Notes: a model not told the origin generated them from the letters alone. DNA of 7,413 bases from an uncultured Planctomycetaceae bacterium (GCA_937967755.1 CALBTA010000606.1:1-7413); one strand, 5' to 3'. Positions 1-6,399 are shown, numbered from the stretch's first letter. Numbers and translations are program-made.

Positions 1-1081
1 CTTCTTCAATCAAGTAGCTGCCGCTGCGAATGCCTTGCAGGATGTTCTTGATGTGATGCGACAGCGCGGCAATCGTTTGCCCCATGGCAGCCAGGCGTTC
101 CGACTGCACCATCGCCGAGTAGAACGACGTGTCTTCAACCGCCAACGCCGCCTGGTGGCCGATGGCGACCATCAGCCGCAAGTGTTCCTCACTGAGCCGG
201 TTACCCGATCGGTTCTGCAGCATCTGGCCGGGCGGAGTGAACGTGTCGATGTAGATGACGCCGACTATGCCGTAGCGGCCTTGCATCGGAACGCAAATCG
301 CTTCCCGCACGCCCAGCTTCACGATGCTGGCGGCCGTATCCCAACGGTCGTCGTCGCGCGCGTCGCTGGTGACCACGCCCTCCTGCCGCTGCATGACATA
401 GTCCAGAATCGTCTGGCTGATGGTGATCTTCTCTTCAGCGTCAACGCCCTCTCGGGTGCGACGGGCCTTAGGGGTCAATTCTTCCGTCTGCTGATCAACC
501 AGCATCACGCAGCCGCGATCGGCTTCGACCCATTCGAAGATCAGATCGAGAATGCGGTTAAGCAGATCGTCGATATCCAGCGTATGACTGACCGCCAGCG
601 CCGTGCGGTACATCACCTGCAAATTGCTGCGAGCACGGGCCAGCCACTGCGCCTTACCGCCTGCCGCTGACCCGACGCTTGAGCCCCCGAAGATATCGCT
701 GCTCTCGTCGTGGCTCATCGACGACAGGATCCGTGATTCGGCGGCGCTGCCGATGATATCAATCGCCGCGGAAAGATCGTCTTGCGGAAGTTCGGTTTGC
801 ACGGTGAATAGCAAAACCGTACGGCCCACTTGGACGCGGTCGCCGGTGACCAGCGGGGTCAACTGGGTTCGCTCATCATTGACGAACGTGCCGTTGCTGC
901 TTTCCAGATCGATCAGTTCGAAGCCGTCGTCGGTCCGCCGCAGTTCGACGTGCCGCCGCGAGACTTCGGTATCGTGCAGGCGGATCGGGTTGGTGGCGTC
1001 GCGGCCGAGCGTTTGCGAGCGCGCGGTAACGTCGAACCGTTTGCCTTGGTCTGGTCCCTTGATGACAAACAAAGAAGCCAC
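1..1081 (-). CDS. FHA-GAF sensor histidine kinase (3' end beyond left edge)
   Basis: Cytoplasmic sensor kinase; 360 codons are visible on the minus strand and the gene runs off position 1. Residues 3-95 form an FHA domain, a phosphothreonine-binding fold: GRD at 26-28, SRRH at 41-44 and SSNGTFVN at 61-68 are the classic binding-loop motifs. A Ser/Gly-rich linker (about 100-147) leads to a GAF domain at about 158-316. Then comes a dimerisation helix with the H-box SHHIKNILQGI; H342 is the expected phosphoacceptor, matching the HEIKN box of NtrB-type kinases. The HATPase domain must lie outside the window. There is no signal peptide or membrane segment, so the input is likely intracellular. I chose GTG at 1081 because the FHA fold starts at once and a G-rich stretch lies just upstream; an in-frame TTG at 1126 would add 15 residues. 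It follows the receiver gene by 55 nt on the same strand, so the two are probably co-transcribed. Domain calls are firm; the ligand is unknown. Confidence 0.9.
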   Translation of the reverse strand, partial: MASLFVIKGPDQGKRFDVTARSQTLGRDATNPIRLHDTEVSRRHVELRRTDDGFELIDLESSNGTFVNDERTQLTPLVTGDRVQVGRTVLLFTVQTELPQDDLSAAIDIIGSAAESRILSSMSHDESSDIFGGSSVGSAAGGKAQWLARARSNLQVMYRTALAVSHTLDIDDLLNRILDLIFEWVEADRGCVMLVDQQTEELTPKARRTREGVDAEEKITISQTILDYVMQRQEGVVTSDARDDDRWDTAASIVKLGVREAICVPMQGRYGIVGVIYIDTFTPPGQMLQNRSGNRLSEEHLRLMVAIGHQAALAVEDTSFYSAMVQSERLAAMGQTIAALSHHIKNILQGIRSGSYLIEE

Positions 1082-1111
1082 GACGTCGCCCCCGGGCGAA
1101 ATTGCGCGCCG

Positions 1112-1131
1112 AACAATTGATGACAATTGTT
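1112..1131. repeat. AT-rich 8-bp inverted repeat between receiver and kinase genes
   Basis: The arms aacaattg (1112-1119) and caattgtt (1124-1131) are perfect complements around a 4-nt loop. The repeat begins 6 nt after the receiver stop codon and lies 30 nt before the kinase GTG. It could be an intercistronic RNA hairpin or a small operator. It has no following T-tract, so a Rho-independent terminator is unlikely. Confidence 0.6.
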
Positions 1132-1136
1132 TTAGA

Positions 1137-1562
1137 TTAGGCGGCGTCGCGAACCGTTCCCGACTCCGCCAGCAACGCTTCTATCTTACGGATCAGCGGG
1201 CCGTATTGGTAGGGTTTGCGAATGAACTGGCCGCCGGCGCGGGTGGAATCGCGGCGGGACGTGCCGATTATGACCAGCGACGCTTGGTCAGTGTTTGCCT
1301 GGTCGGCATACTCTTCGCAGATGTTACGGTCGCCGGCTGCCGGCGCTCGGTGGAACTCGGGCGCGTCGATGTCCAGCACGATCACGTCGGGGCGCTGATC
1401 GCGGGCGATCTTCAGGCCAGCGGACCCGGCGTCGGCTTCCATGATTCGCACGCCCTGCTGCTGCAAGATAATCCGCAAGACCTCGCGCGAGTCGTCCGAT
1501 TGATCAACGATCAACACGCTGCCGCCTTGACTATCTGTATGTTCATTAATTCGTTGAACCAA
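1137..1562 (-). CDS. Single-domain response regulator (CheY-like receiver)
   Basis: A 141-residue receiver domain with no output domain. The beta-1 motif is VLIVDQSDDSRE, with D20 in the acidic pocket; the phosphoacceptor is D64 in VIVLDID; the switch Thr/Ser is T101 in VIIGTS; the conserved Lys is K116 in FIRKPY. The second acidic-pocket residue, normally Asp or Glu, is Gln (Q21). The D64-T101 spacing is about seven residues longer than in CheY (D57-T87), so the beta3-beta4 region carries a small insertion. The frame stays open upstream to an ATG at 1637, but that extension runs through an inverted repeat. TTG at 1562 sits 7 nt behind a strong GGGAGG ribosome site (1570-1575), which decides the start. 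It is encoded just before the FHA-GAF histidine kinase, the likely phosphodonor. With no DNA-binding domain it should act through protein contacts or as a phosphorelay intermediate. Confidence 0.86.
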   Translation of the reverse strand: MVQRINEHTDSQGGSVLIVDQSDDSREVLRIILQQQGVRIMEADAGSAGLKIARDQRPDVIVLDIDAPEFHRAPAAGDRNICEEYADQANTDQASLVIIGTSRRDSTRAGGQFIRKPYQYGPLIRKIEALLAESGTVRDAA

Positions 1563-1569
1563 CGTGGCA

Positions 1570-1575
1570 CCTCCC
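1570..1575 (-). promoter_or_regulatory. Shine-Dalgarno site fixing the TTG start of the receiver gene
   Basis: Read on the minus strand this is GGGAGG, seven bases before TTG at 1562. It is a near-perfect anti-16S match and no ATG or GTG in the same frame is as well placed, so it argues for a TTG start. Confidence 0.7.
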
Positions 1576-1602
1576 TGTGCGTTGTATGGGGTTGATCGGC
1601 AA

Positions 1603-1653
1603 GGCGCTAGCCGCCGGTTCGTCGTCTTGATTGCCACACCGGCGGCTAGCGCC
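1603..1653. repeat. Perfect 16-bp inverted repeat, 19-nt loop
   Basis: Arm 1603-1618 (ggcgctagccgccggt) and arm 1638-1653 (accggcggctagcgcc) are exact reverse complements separated by 19 nt. It lies upstream of the receiver gene, in the spacer between divergent genes. The GC-rich symmetric form resembles REP/palindromic dispersed elements, but it could be a regulator site or transcript hairpin. No flanking direct repeat or transposase was seen. Confidence 0.85.
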
Positions 1654-1722
1654 GTTCCGCTCAGTTGTGTTTATTGGTAGCGGAGAGTAGGGGCCGCGCC
1701 GGGCTGTGTCAAAGCGAACTGC

Positions 1723-1798
1723 TCGTAGCGGGGGCTTCTAGCCACCGTCTTAGAAACTTTGCTTCACATTTCACGGTGGCTGGAAGCTCCCGTTACGG
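1723..1798. repeat. Long hairpin: 24-bp arms with three G·U pairs
   Basis: Arm 1725-1748 pairs with arm 1773-1796 around a 24-nt loop. Three positions deviate from perfect complementarity (1728, 1733 and 1739), and in + strand RNA all three become G·U wobbles. One more C-G pair (1724/1797) and a U·G pair (1723/1798) extend the stem. It lies just upstream of the candidate promoter of the peptidase gene. It could be a palindromic dispersed repeat or the trace of a structured RNA; its function is not known. Confidence 0.8.
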
Positions 1799-1806
1799 AC
1801 TTCGAC

Positions 1807-1835
1807 TTGACGGCAACCATCGGCGCATAAAGAAT
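1807..1835 (+). promoter_or_regulatory. Candidate sigma-70 promoter for the M28 peptidase gene
   Basis: TTGACG at 1807-1812 (5 of 6 to the -35 consensus) and AAGAAT at 1830-1835 (4 of 6 to the -10 consensus) are separated by 17 bp. Transcription would begin near 1842, giving a leader of about 65 nt before ATG 1908. The match is moderate and planctomycete promoters are poorly defined, so this is tentative. Confidence 0.3.
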
Positions 1836-1907
1836 CAATCACTGGCTAGCATGCCTATTTCCCGCCCAGCGGAACCTCTCCGCCCTGCCATCCTTACGAG
1901 GAATTGA

Positions 1908-3983
1908 ATGAACGGTTCACGAATCACCCGCGTTATCTTTTCGCTGGCACTCCCTGCAACCTTCGCGCGGCTAGCTCTGCTGGCGTCGGCAATTTTTTGT
2001 TGGAATGATTTTTCCCAGGCGGCGGAGAACAACGCCGAAGCCAACGACGCAATCGATGCCCGGCTGCTCGATTCGGTGAAGTACCTGGCGTCGGACGAAC
2101 TGGAAGGACGCGGTATCGGGACCAAGGGCATTGATGCGGCCGCGGAATATCTGGCCGGCGAATTCGAGAAGCTCGGCCTGAAGACGCAATGGTTTGACGG
2201 CCAGCCGTTTCAGACCTTCAGTGTGAATTCCACCACCGAGTTGGGTGAGAAGAAAAACAACCGCCTGACGCTGACCGGCCCGGCCGAGGGCGAAGGCAAG
2301 CCGCAAAAGTTTGAGTTGAAACTGGATGAAGAGTTTTCGCCGTTGGCAGTCGGCGGGTCGGGTAAGTTCGATGCGCCGATGGTGTTCGCCGGCTACGGAA
2401 TCACGGCTGAGGACTTGGAATACGACGACTACGACGGCATCGACGCCAAGGGGAAGATCGTCGTGATGCTGCGCAAGGAACCGCAGCAAGCCAACCCGCA
2501 CAGCAAGTTCAACGGCACCAAGGCGTCGGAGCACGCCACGTTCCGCCGCAAGGTGGCCAACGCGTTTGAACACGAAGCGGCCGGCGTGATCATCGTGAAC
2601 GACAACTTCGACCTCGTCGCCAGAAGCAAGGCGGAACGAAAACGCCTGACCGATGCAATGCAGCGGCTGAACGACTTGCACACCCGATATGCCGAGATCG
2701 AAGACCCCAGCGACGACCAGTTCAACAAGCACGTTGAAGAAGTCGCCAAGCTATCCAAGCAGATCAACGAGTCGGCTGAGAAGATTCAGCAGAAACAGTT
2801 CGACCAGATTGTCAAGTTCCGCGAAGCAGGTGTCGGCAACCGCAAAACCATGCCGGTCTTTTTCGTCGAACGGGCGAAGATCGAACCGGTCGTGCAAGCG
2901 GCGCTGGGCAAATCGCTGGCGGAAATCGAAACGGCAATCGACGCCGATTTGAAGCCGCAGAGCGGCGCGCTCGACGGCTGGAAAGCCAACGGGCAGGCCG
3001 AAGTGATTACCCGCAAGGCGGAGATAAAGAACGTCGTCGGTGTGCTCGAAGGCGAAGGCCCGTTGGCGGAGGAAACCGTGATCGTCGGCGCTCATTACGA
3101 TCATTTGGGGATGGGCGGAGCCGGGACGTTTGCCCCCTGGACGGTCGCAGTGCACAACGGGGCGGACGATAACGCATCGGGCACGGCCGCGCTGCTGGAA
3201 GTCGCCCGACAACTCGCCGCGAGCGAGAAGAAGCCCCGCCGCCGAATCGTCTTCATCGCCTTCAGCGGAGAGGAGCGCGGCCTGCTGGGCAGCGCTCACT
3301 ACGTGAAGAACCCGCGGTTCCCGCTCGCATCAACGGTCGCCATGATCAACATGGATATGGTCGGCCGCCTGAAGGACAACAAGCTGATCGTGCAGGGCAT
3401 CGAAACGGCCAAAGAGTTCGACGTGATGATGGACCGGTTGAACGAAGAGTACAAGTTTGAGATCACCCCGAAGGCGGGCGGGTACGGGCCAAGCGATCAC
3501 GCATCGTTCTACCCGAAGAAGATTCCGGTGATGCACCTGTTTACCGGGACGCACAAAGACTACCACCGCCCCAGCGACGACTGGGACAAGGTCAACATCG
3601 AAGGGATGCGCCGCATCGCAGGTATGGTGACCGATATCACGCTGGAAATCGCCAACGCCGATACGCGGCCGGAGTACGTTGAGATCAAACGCAGGGTCAT
3701 TCCCTCGCGCGGCGGCGACCGCCCTTACCTGGGAACGATTCCCGACTTCGCCAACGCGGTTGAAGGTTACGCCTTGCAGGACGTCACCAAGGGCGGCCCC
3801 GCTGACAAAGGGGGCATGAAAGGGGGCGACGTGATCGTCAAGTTCGGCGAGAGCAAAATCGGCGGCCTGGAAGACATCGACAGCGCCCTGCGAAAGTACA
3901 AAGCGGGCGACACGGTTGATGTCGTCGTGCTGCGCGATGGAAAGGAAGTCTCGCTGAAGGTGGTGCTTGATCCGCCGAAGTAG
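1908..3983 (+). CDS. Exported M28-family zinc aminopeptidase with PA and PDZ domains
   Basis: A 691-residue exported metallopeptidase expected to trim N-terminal residues from peptides outside the cytoplasm. The N-terminus has a basic start and a hydrophobic stretch (about 22-32), with likely cleavage near 38/39 (SQA-AE). A PA domain (about 150-330) is split by a charged helical insertion at about 239-313. The M28 catalytic domain (about 372-585) keeps the full co-catalytic site: H396 in AHYDHLG, bridging D420 in GADDNASG, catalytic E455 and ligand E456 in SGEERG, D483 in NMDMVG, and H553 in DYHRPSDD. A PDZ domain (about 604-690, with KGGDVIVKFG) ends the protein and probably binds substrate or partners. 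ATG 1908 has GAGGA a few bases upstream. The next gene follows after 27 nt, so the two may share a transcript. Family assignment is firm; substrate specificity cannot be read from sequence. Confidence 0.93.
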   Translation: MNGSRITRVIFSLALPATFARLALLASAIFCWNDFSQAAENNAEANDAIDARLLDSVKYLASDELEGRGIGTKGIDAAAEYLAGEFEKLGLKTQWFDGQPFQTFSVNSTTELGEKKNNRLTLTGPAEGEGKPQKFELKLDEEFSPLAVGGSGKFDAPMVFAGYGITAEDLEYDDYDGIDAKGKIVVMLRKEPQQANPHSKFNGTKASEHATFRRKVANAFEHEAAGVIIVNDNFDLVARSKAERKRLTDAMQRLNDLHTRYAEIEDPSDDQFNKHVEEVAKLSKQINESAEKIQQKQFDQIVKFREAGVGNRKTMPVFFVERAKIEPVVQAALGKSLAEIETAIDADLKPQSGALDGWKANGQAEVITRKAEIKNVVGVLEGEGPLAEETVIVGAHYDHLGMGGAGTFAPWTVAVHNGADDNASGTAALLEVARQLAASEKKPRRRIVFIAFSGEERGLLGSAHYVKNPRFPLASTVAMINMDMVGRLKDNKLIVQGIETAKEFDVMMDRLNEEYKFEITPKAGGYGPSDHASFYPKKIPVMHLFTGTHKDYHRPSDDWDKVNIEGMRRIAGMVTDITLEIANADTRPEYVEIKRRVIPSRGGDRPYLGTIPDFANAVEGYALQDVTKGGPADKGGMKGGDVIVKFGESKIGGLEDIDSALRKYKAGDTVDVVVLRDGKEVSLKVVLDPPK

Positions 3984-3986
3984 GTT

Positions 3987-4003
3987 CGTCCTAACTGAGG
4001 ACG
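3987..4003 (+). other. Short hairpin covering the ribosome site of the DUF433 gene
   Basis: The arms cgtcct (3987-3992) and aggacg (3998-4003) pair perfectly around a 5-nt loop. The GAGG that would serve as ribosome site for ATG 4011 lies at 3997-4000, partly inside the stem. This could dampen translation of the small downstream gene, but a 6-bp stem may also be chance. Confidence 0.35.
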
Positions 4004-4010
4004 TTATGTC

Positions 4011-4334
4011 ATGAATCTTAACGACTATTCCGATCGTGTCTCGGACGATGACATCCGCATTCGTGGCACGCGCGTGGGCATCGAAACGGTGCTGTATGAC
4101 TACCTGCACGGAAGCCAATCGCCTGAGTCCATCGCGTCGCGTTACCCTGCGCTGACGCTTGAACAGGTCTACGCGACGATCACGTACTATCTGCATAATG
4201 AGCAGGCGGCGCGAGACTGCCTGGAGCGATGGCTGAAGACAGCAAAGAGGCGGCGTGAGCAGCAACAGAGCGACCCGCCCTCCAGTCTTGAGCGGTTGAA
4301 ACAAGTAAAGTCAGCGACACCAGCATCCATTTAG
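4011..4334 (+). CDS. DUF433 family small protein (possible antitoxin)
   Basis: A 107-residue protein. Residues about 15-65 match the DUF433 (PF04255) style: IRIRGTRVGIETVLYDY, then SPESIASRYPALTLEQVYATITYYL. This is a compact helix-turn-helix-like fold with the typical GTR motif and the P-x-L-T-L-E-Q-V signature. The C-terminal 40 residues are basic and polar and look disordered. DUF433 proteins are often encoded beside a PIN-like DUF5615 protein and have been proposed to be antitoxins of such pairs. No intact partner follows here, so this one looks solitary. It lies 27 nt behind the peptidase gene, with GAGG at 3997-4000 as a somewhat distant ribosome site. The family call is good; the biological role is open. 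Confidence 0.82.
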   Translation: MNLNDYSDRVSDDDIRIRGTRVGIETVLYDYLHGSQSPESIASRYPALTLEQVYATITYYLHNEQAARDCLERWLKTAKRRREQQQSDPPSSLERLKQVKSATPASI

Positions 4335-4743
4335 GAGCGATCACGCCTGTGTCCAAGTTTCTGCCGATTTAGTGCGAACCCTCCCCATCCGCGCCGCGTA
4401 TTCTGCTGTGTGAGGCTGAGGGTCTGTTGATTGCCGCGGCATGATGCCACTGCTATCACCGCCCGCCGCTTCGCATGGTATTTTTGCAACCCGGGTGGAT
4501 TAGGAACCGCGCCGATTTGCGAATGCGGCAGCGGTTTGCCGCGAGTACGTTTCTCTATTTTCTGACCTTTACGTGGCTAGGGAGTGTCGGCAAAATACCG
4601 CCGCAATTTAAACGGCATAACCGTCAGATTTTGCCAAGTTTCGCCAAGTGGCTGACCGATACAGTTTGCCAAGCGGCGTATTTTGGTTCCTGACGCCTCC
4701 CGGGTCATGGACGACCACTTGAACACAGCAAGGAGTGCTGGAC
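4335..4743. other. Gene-poor spacer before the outer-membrane cluster
   Basis: About 400 nt with no convincing gene. A 72-codon open frame at 4475-4693 has no ribosome site, no recognisable motif and odd composition. The stretch 4545-4640 is more AT-rich than its surroundings, and GCCAAG occurs three times at 4633, 4643 and 4668. The promoter for the ompH-lpxC-lpxA cluster should lie here, but I could not find a convincing -35/-10 pair. No T-tract hairpin was found to end the upstream unit. Confidence 0.5.
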
Positions 4744-5370
4744 GTGAAAACTATTCTTAGCTTTGCCACCGTGGTGGCGTGTCTCGCGAGTTTCTCTCTG
4801 TCGGCCCAAGCCCAGCAAAACGGCGCTGTGGCTGTGATCGACGTCAGCAAGATCTTCAAAGAGCATCAACGATTTCGTGCTTCGCTGGAAGACATGAAGA
4901 AAGACGTTGAAGCCGCCGAAGCCAGCCTGCGTAAAGACGGTGACGAGATCAAGAAGTTGGTCGAGCAGGCCAAGCAGCAATACACTCCGGGTTCGCCGCA
5001 GTACAAGCAACAAGAAGAGCTGATCGCGACCAAGAACGCTCAATTGCAGTTGAAGATGAACCTGCAAAAGAAGGGCTTCATGGAGCAGGAAGCCAAGATC
5101 TATTACAACGTCTACAAAGAGATCGAAGCGGAAGTCGAGCGGTTCGCAATCCGTCACCGGATTACGCTCGTCCTGCGGTACAACGACATCGACATGACTC
5201 CCGACAACCGCCAGCAGGTGCTCGCCGGAGTCAACCGCGCCGTCGTGTATCAAAACAACATTGATATCACGAAAGACATTCTCGATCAGATGAACCGTCA
5301 AACGCGGCCGGCTCCTCCAAACGGCGTTTCCAATCGCCCGCGTCCTCAAGGTTTCCTGCCGCCTCAGTAG
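4744..5370 (+). CDS. ompH: OmpH/Skp-family periplasmic chaperone
   Basis: A 208-residue exported protein of the OmpH (Skp/HlpA) family. These proteins form a trimeric jellyfish-shaped chaperone that carries unfolded outer-membrane proteins through the periplasm. A signal peptide fills residues 1-23, with cleavage expected at AQA-QQ. The body starts with the family hallmark VAVIDVSKIFKEH (about 29-41), followed by long charged coiled-coil helices (about 45-135). The tail is Pro/Arg-rich (about 184-208) and may be disordered. I chose GTG 4744 over the upstream in-frame GTG 4735 because GGAG at 4732-4735 is then 8 nt away, whereas it would overlap the earlier codon. Encoding Skp just before lipid A genes is a common gram-negative arrangement. 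At 208 residues it is longer than E. coli Skp (161), mostly through the tail. Confidence 0.88.
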   Translation: MKTILSFATVVACLASFSLSAQAQQNGAVAVIDVSKIFKEHQRFRASLEDMKKDVEAAEASLRKDGDEIKKLVEQAKQQYTPGSPQYKQQEELIATKNAQLQLKMNLQKKGFMEQEAKIYYNVYKEIEAEVERFAIRHRITLVLRYNDIDMTPDNRQQVLAGVNRAVVYQNNIDITKDILDQMNRQTRPAPPNGVSNRPRPQGFLPPQ

Positions 5371-5398
5371 GTAATTGGAACTTGAGCTAGAACAACCC

Positions 5399-5444
5399 GC
5401 CCCGTTCTTGACCAGTTTCGACAACGGGGCCTTCGGCTGCGAAG
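5399..5444 (+). other. Two abutting hairpins in the ompH-lpxC spacer
   Basis: Hairpin one pairs gccccgtt (5399-5406) with aacggggc (5423-5430) around a 16-nt loop. Hairpin two starts at the next base and pairs cttcg (5431-5435) with cgaag (5440-5444) around a 4-nt loop. No T-tract follows, so this is not a standard terminator. It may tune lpxC expression or mark an RNA processing point. Confidence 0.5.
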
Positions 5445-5496
5445 TTCGTGGCCGTCGTAACTGAAAAATGAATTCCTTCCAGTAGCAACACAAACC

Positions 5497-6375
5497 GTGA
5501 GCCAGCCGCTCCGTCAACAACGAACTATCGGCAGTGCCGCTCGCGTCCAAGGCTTCGGCTATTGGACGGGCAAGGACGTAACCGTCGAGTTTCGCCCCGC
5601 CGCCCCGGATACCGGCGTCGTGTTCGTTCGTCACGATCTCTCCCCGGCCGTCCGCATTCCGGCCGACGTGGCCCACCGCGTGGAAGTCCCCCGCCGCACC
5701 GTTCTTTCGCACGGCGGCGGCAGCGTCGAAATGGTCGAACACATCCTGGCGGCGCTCGCCGGGTTGCGGATTGATAACTGCGAAGTCTGGGTCGACAGCG
5801 CCGAAATGCCTGGCCTCGATGGATCGTCACAGGCGTTCGTCGAAGAGATTCAAAAGGCCGGGGCCATTGAACAGGCCGCGCTGCGCCCGCAGCTAGTCGT
5901 GGAAGACACAACGAGAGTCGGCGACGAGCAATCCTGGGTCGAAGCCCGGCCCAGCCGTTTGGACGGATTCTCGCTGAAGGTTCGCATCGACTACGGCCGC
6001 GGGCCTATCGGCCGGCAAAGCGTCCATTTCAACGTGACGCCCGGTTCGTTCACCCGAGAGTTGGCCCCCGCCCGCACGTTCTTGACCAAAGGCGAAGCCG
6101 ATTGGCTGCGCGATCAAGGTTTGGGCACGCGGGCGACGACTAGCGACTTGCTGGTGTTCGACGACAACGGGCCAATGGACAACACACTGCGGTACGACGA
6201 TGAGTGCGCCCGACACAAAGCCCTCGATTTGATTGGCGACTTGGCCCTGTCGGGTTGCGACCTGGTCGGTCACTTCGTGGCGTATTGCAGCGGGCATAAG
6301 CTGAACGCCGACCTGGTTCGCGTGCTGCTCACCGAAGGGCGGGTGTACCGCGACGAGATGCGGCGAAGTGCGTAG
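5497..6375 (+). CDS. lpxC: UDP-3-O-acyl-N-acetylglucosamine deacetylase LpxC
   Basis: The cytoplasmic zinc enzyme of the committed lipid A step: it removes the N-acetyl group from UDP-3-O-acyl-GlcNAc. At 292 residues it is close to the usual length of about 305. The catalytic set is intact: E81 and zinc ligand H82 in MVEHILAAL, ligands H240 and D244 with K241 in RHKALDLIGDL, and the general-acid His H267 in SGHKLN (E. coli E78, H79, H238, D242 and H265). The N-terminal motif usually written GxGLHSGK reads GFGYWTGK here. GTG 5497 is the best start because an in-frame stop lies at 5458-5460 and no ATG follows it before the conserved region. No Shine-Dalgarno is visible, so initiation may be weak or SD-independent. 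It follows ompH by 126 nt and precedes lpxA by 65 nt. Confidence 0.95.
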   Translation: MSQPLRQQRTIGSAARVQGFGYWTGKDVTVEFRPAAPDTGVVFVRHDLSPAVRIPADVAHRVEVPRRTVLSHGGGSVEMVEHILAALAGLRIDNCEVWVDSAEMPGLDGSSQAFVEEIQKAGAIEQAALRPQLVVEDTTRVGDEQSWVEARPSRLDGFSLKVRIDYGRGPIGRQSVHFNVTPGSFTRELAPARTFLTKGEADWLRDQGLGTRATTSDLLVFDDNGPMDNTLRYDDECARHKALDLIGDLALSGCDLVGHFVAYCSGHKLNADLVRVLLTEGRVYRDEMRRSA

Positions 6376-6399
6376 TTATGAGGATTAGCCCTCACCTTG

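Noticed and set aside
35..1595. Plus-strand open frames at 35-670 and 603-1595
   Set aside because: They oppose the FHA-GAF kinase and receiver, whose motifs read clearly on the minus strand.
1563..1637. ATG 1637 as the start of the receiver gene
   Set aside because: The extra 25 residues would be translated through half of the 16-bp inverted repeat and match no receiver structure, while TTG 1562 has an excellent ribosome site.
3330..4304. Minus-strand open frame of 324 codons opposite the peptidase end and the DUF433 gene
   Set aside because: Antisense to the catalytic and PDZ parts of the M28 gene, rich in His/Val/Arg as expected of reversed codons, and without recognisable domains.
4525..4542. 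Hairpin gcggca/tgccgc as a terminator after the DUF433 gene
   Set aside because: Only six base pairs, no T-tract, and about 190 nt beyond the stop codon.
4652..4670. Possible sigma-54 promoter (TGGC...TTGC) before ompH
   Set aside because: The GG to GC spacing is 16 nt rather than the required 10, so it does not fit.
4475..4693. 72-codon plus-strand open frame in the spacer before ompH
   Set aside because: No ribosome site before its ATG, no known motif, low-quality composition and many rare residues; treated as chance.
4735..4743. GTG 4735 as the start of ompH
   Set aside because: The only ribosome site (GGAG, 4732-4735) would overlap this codon; GTG 4744 has proper spacing and gives a cleaner signal peptide.
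4705..5742. Long minus-strand open frame of 345 codons opposite ompH and lpxC
   Set aside because: It lies antisense to two clearly recognised genes, spans their spacer, and its translation shows no family motif; high-GC coding DNA often leaves such open antisense frames.
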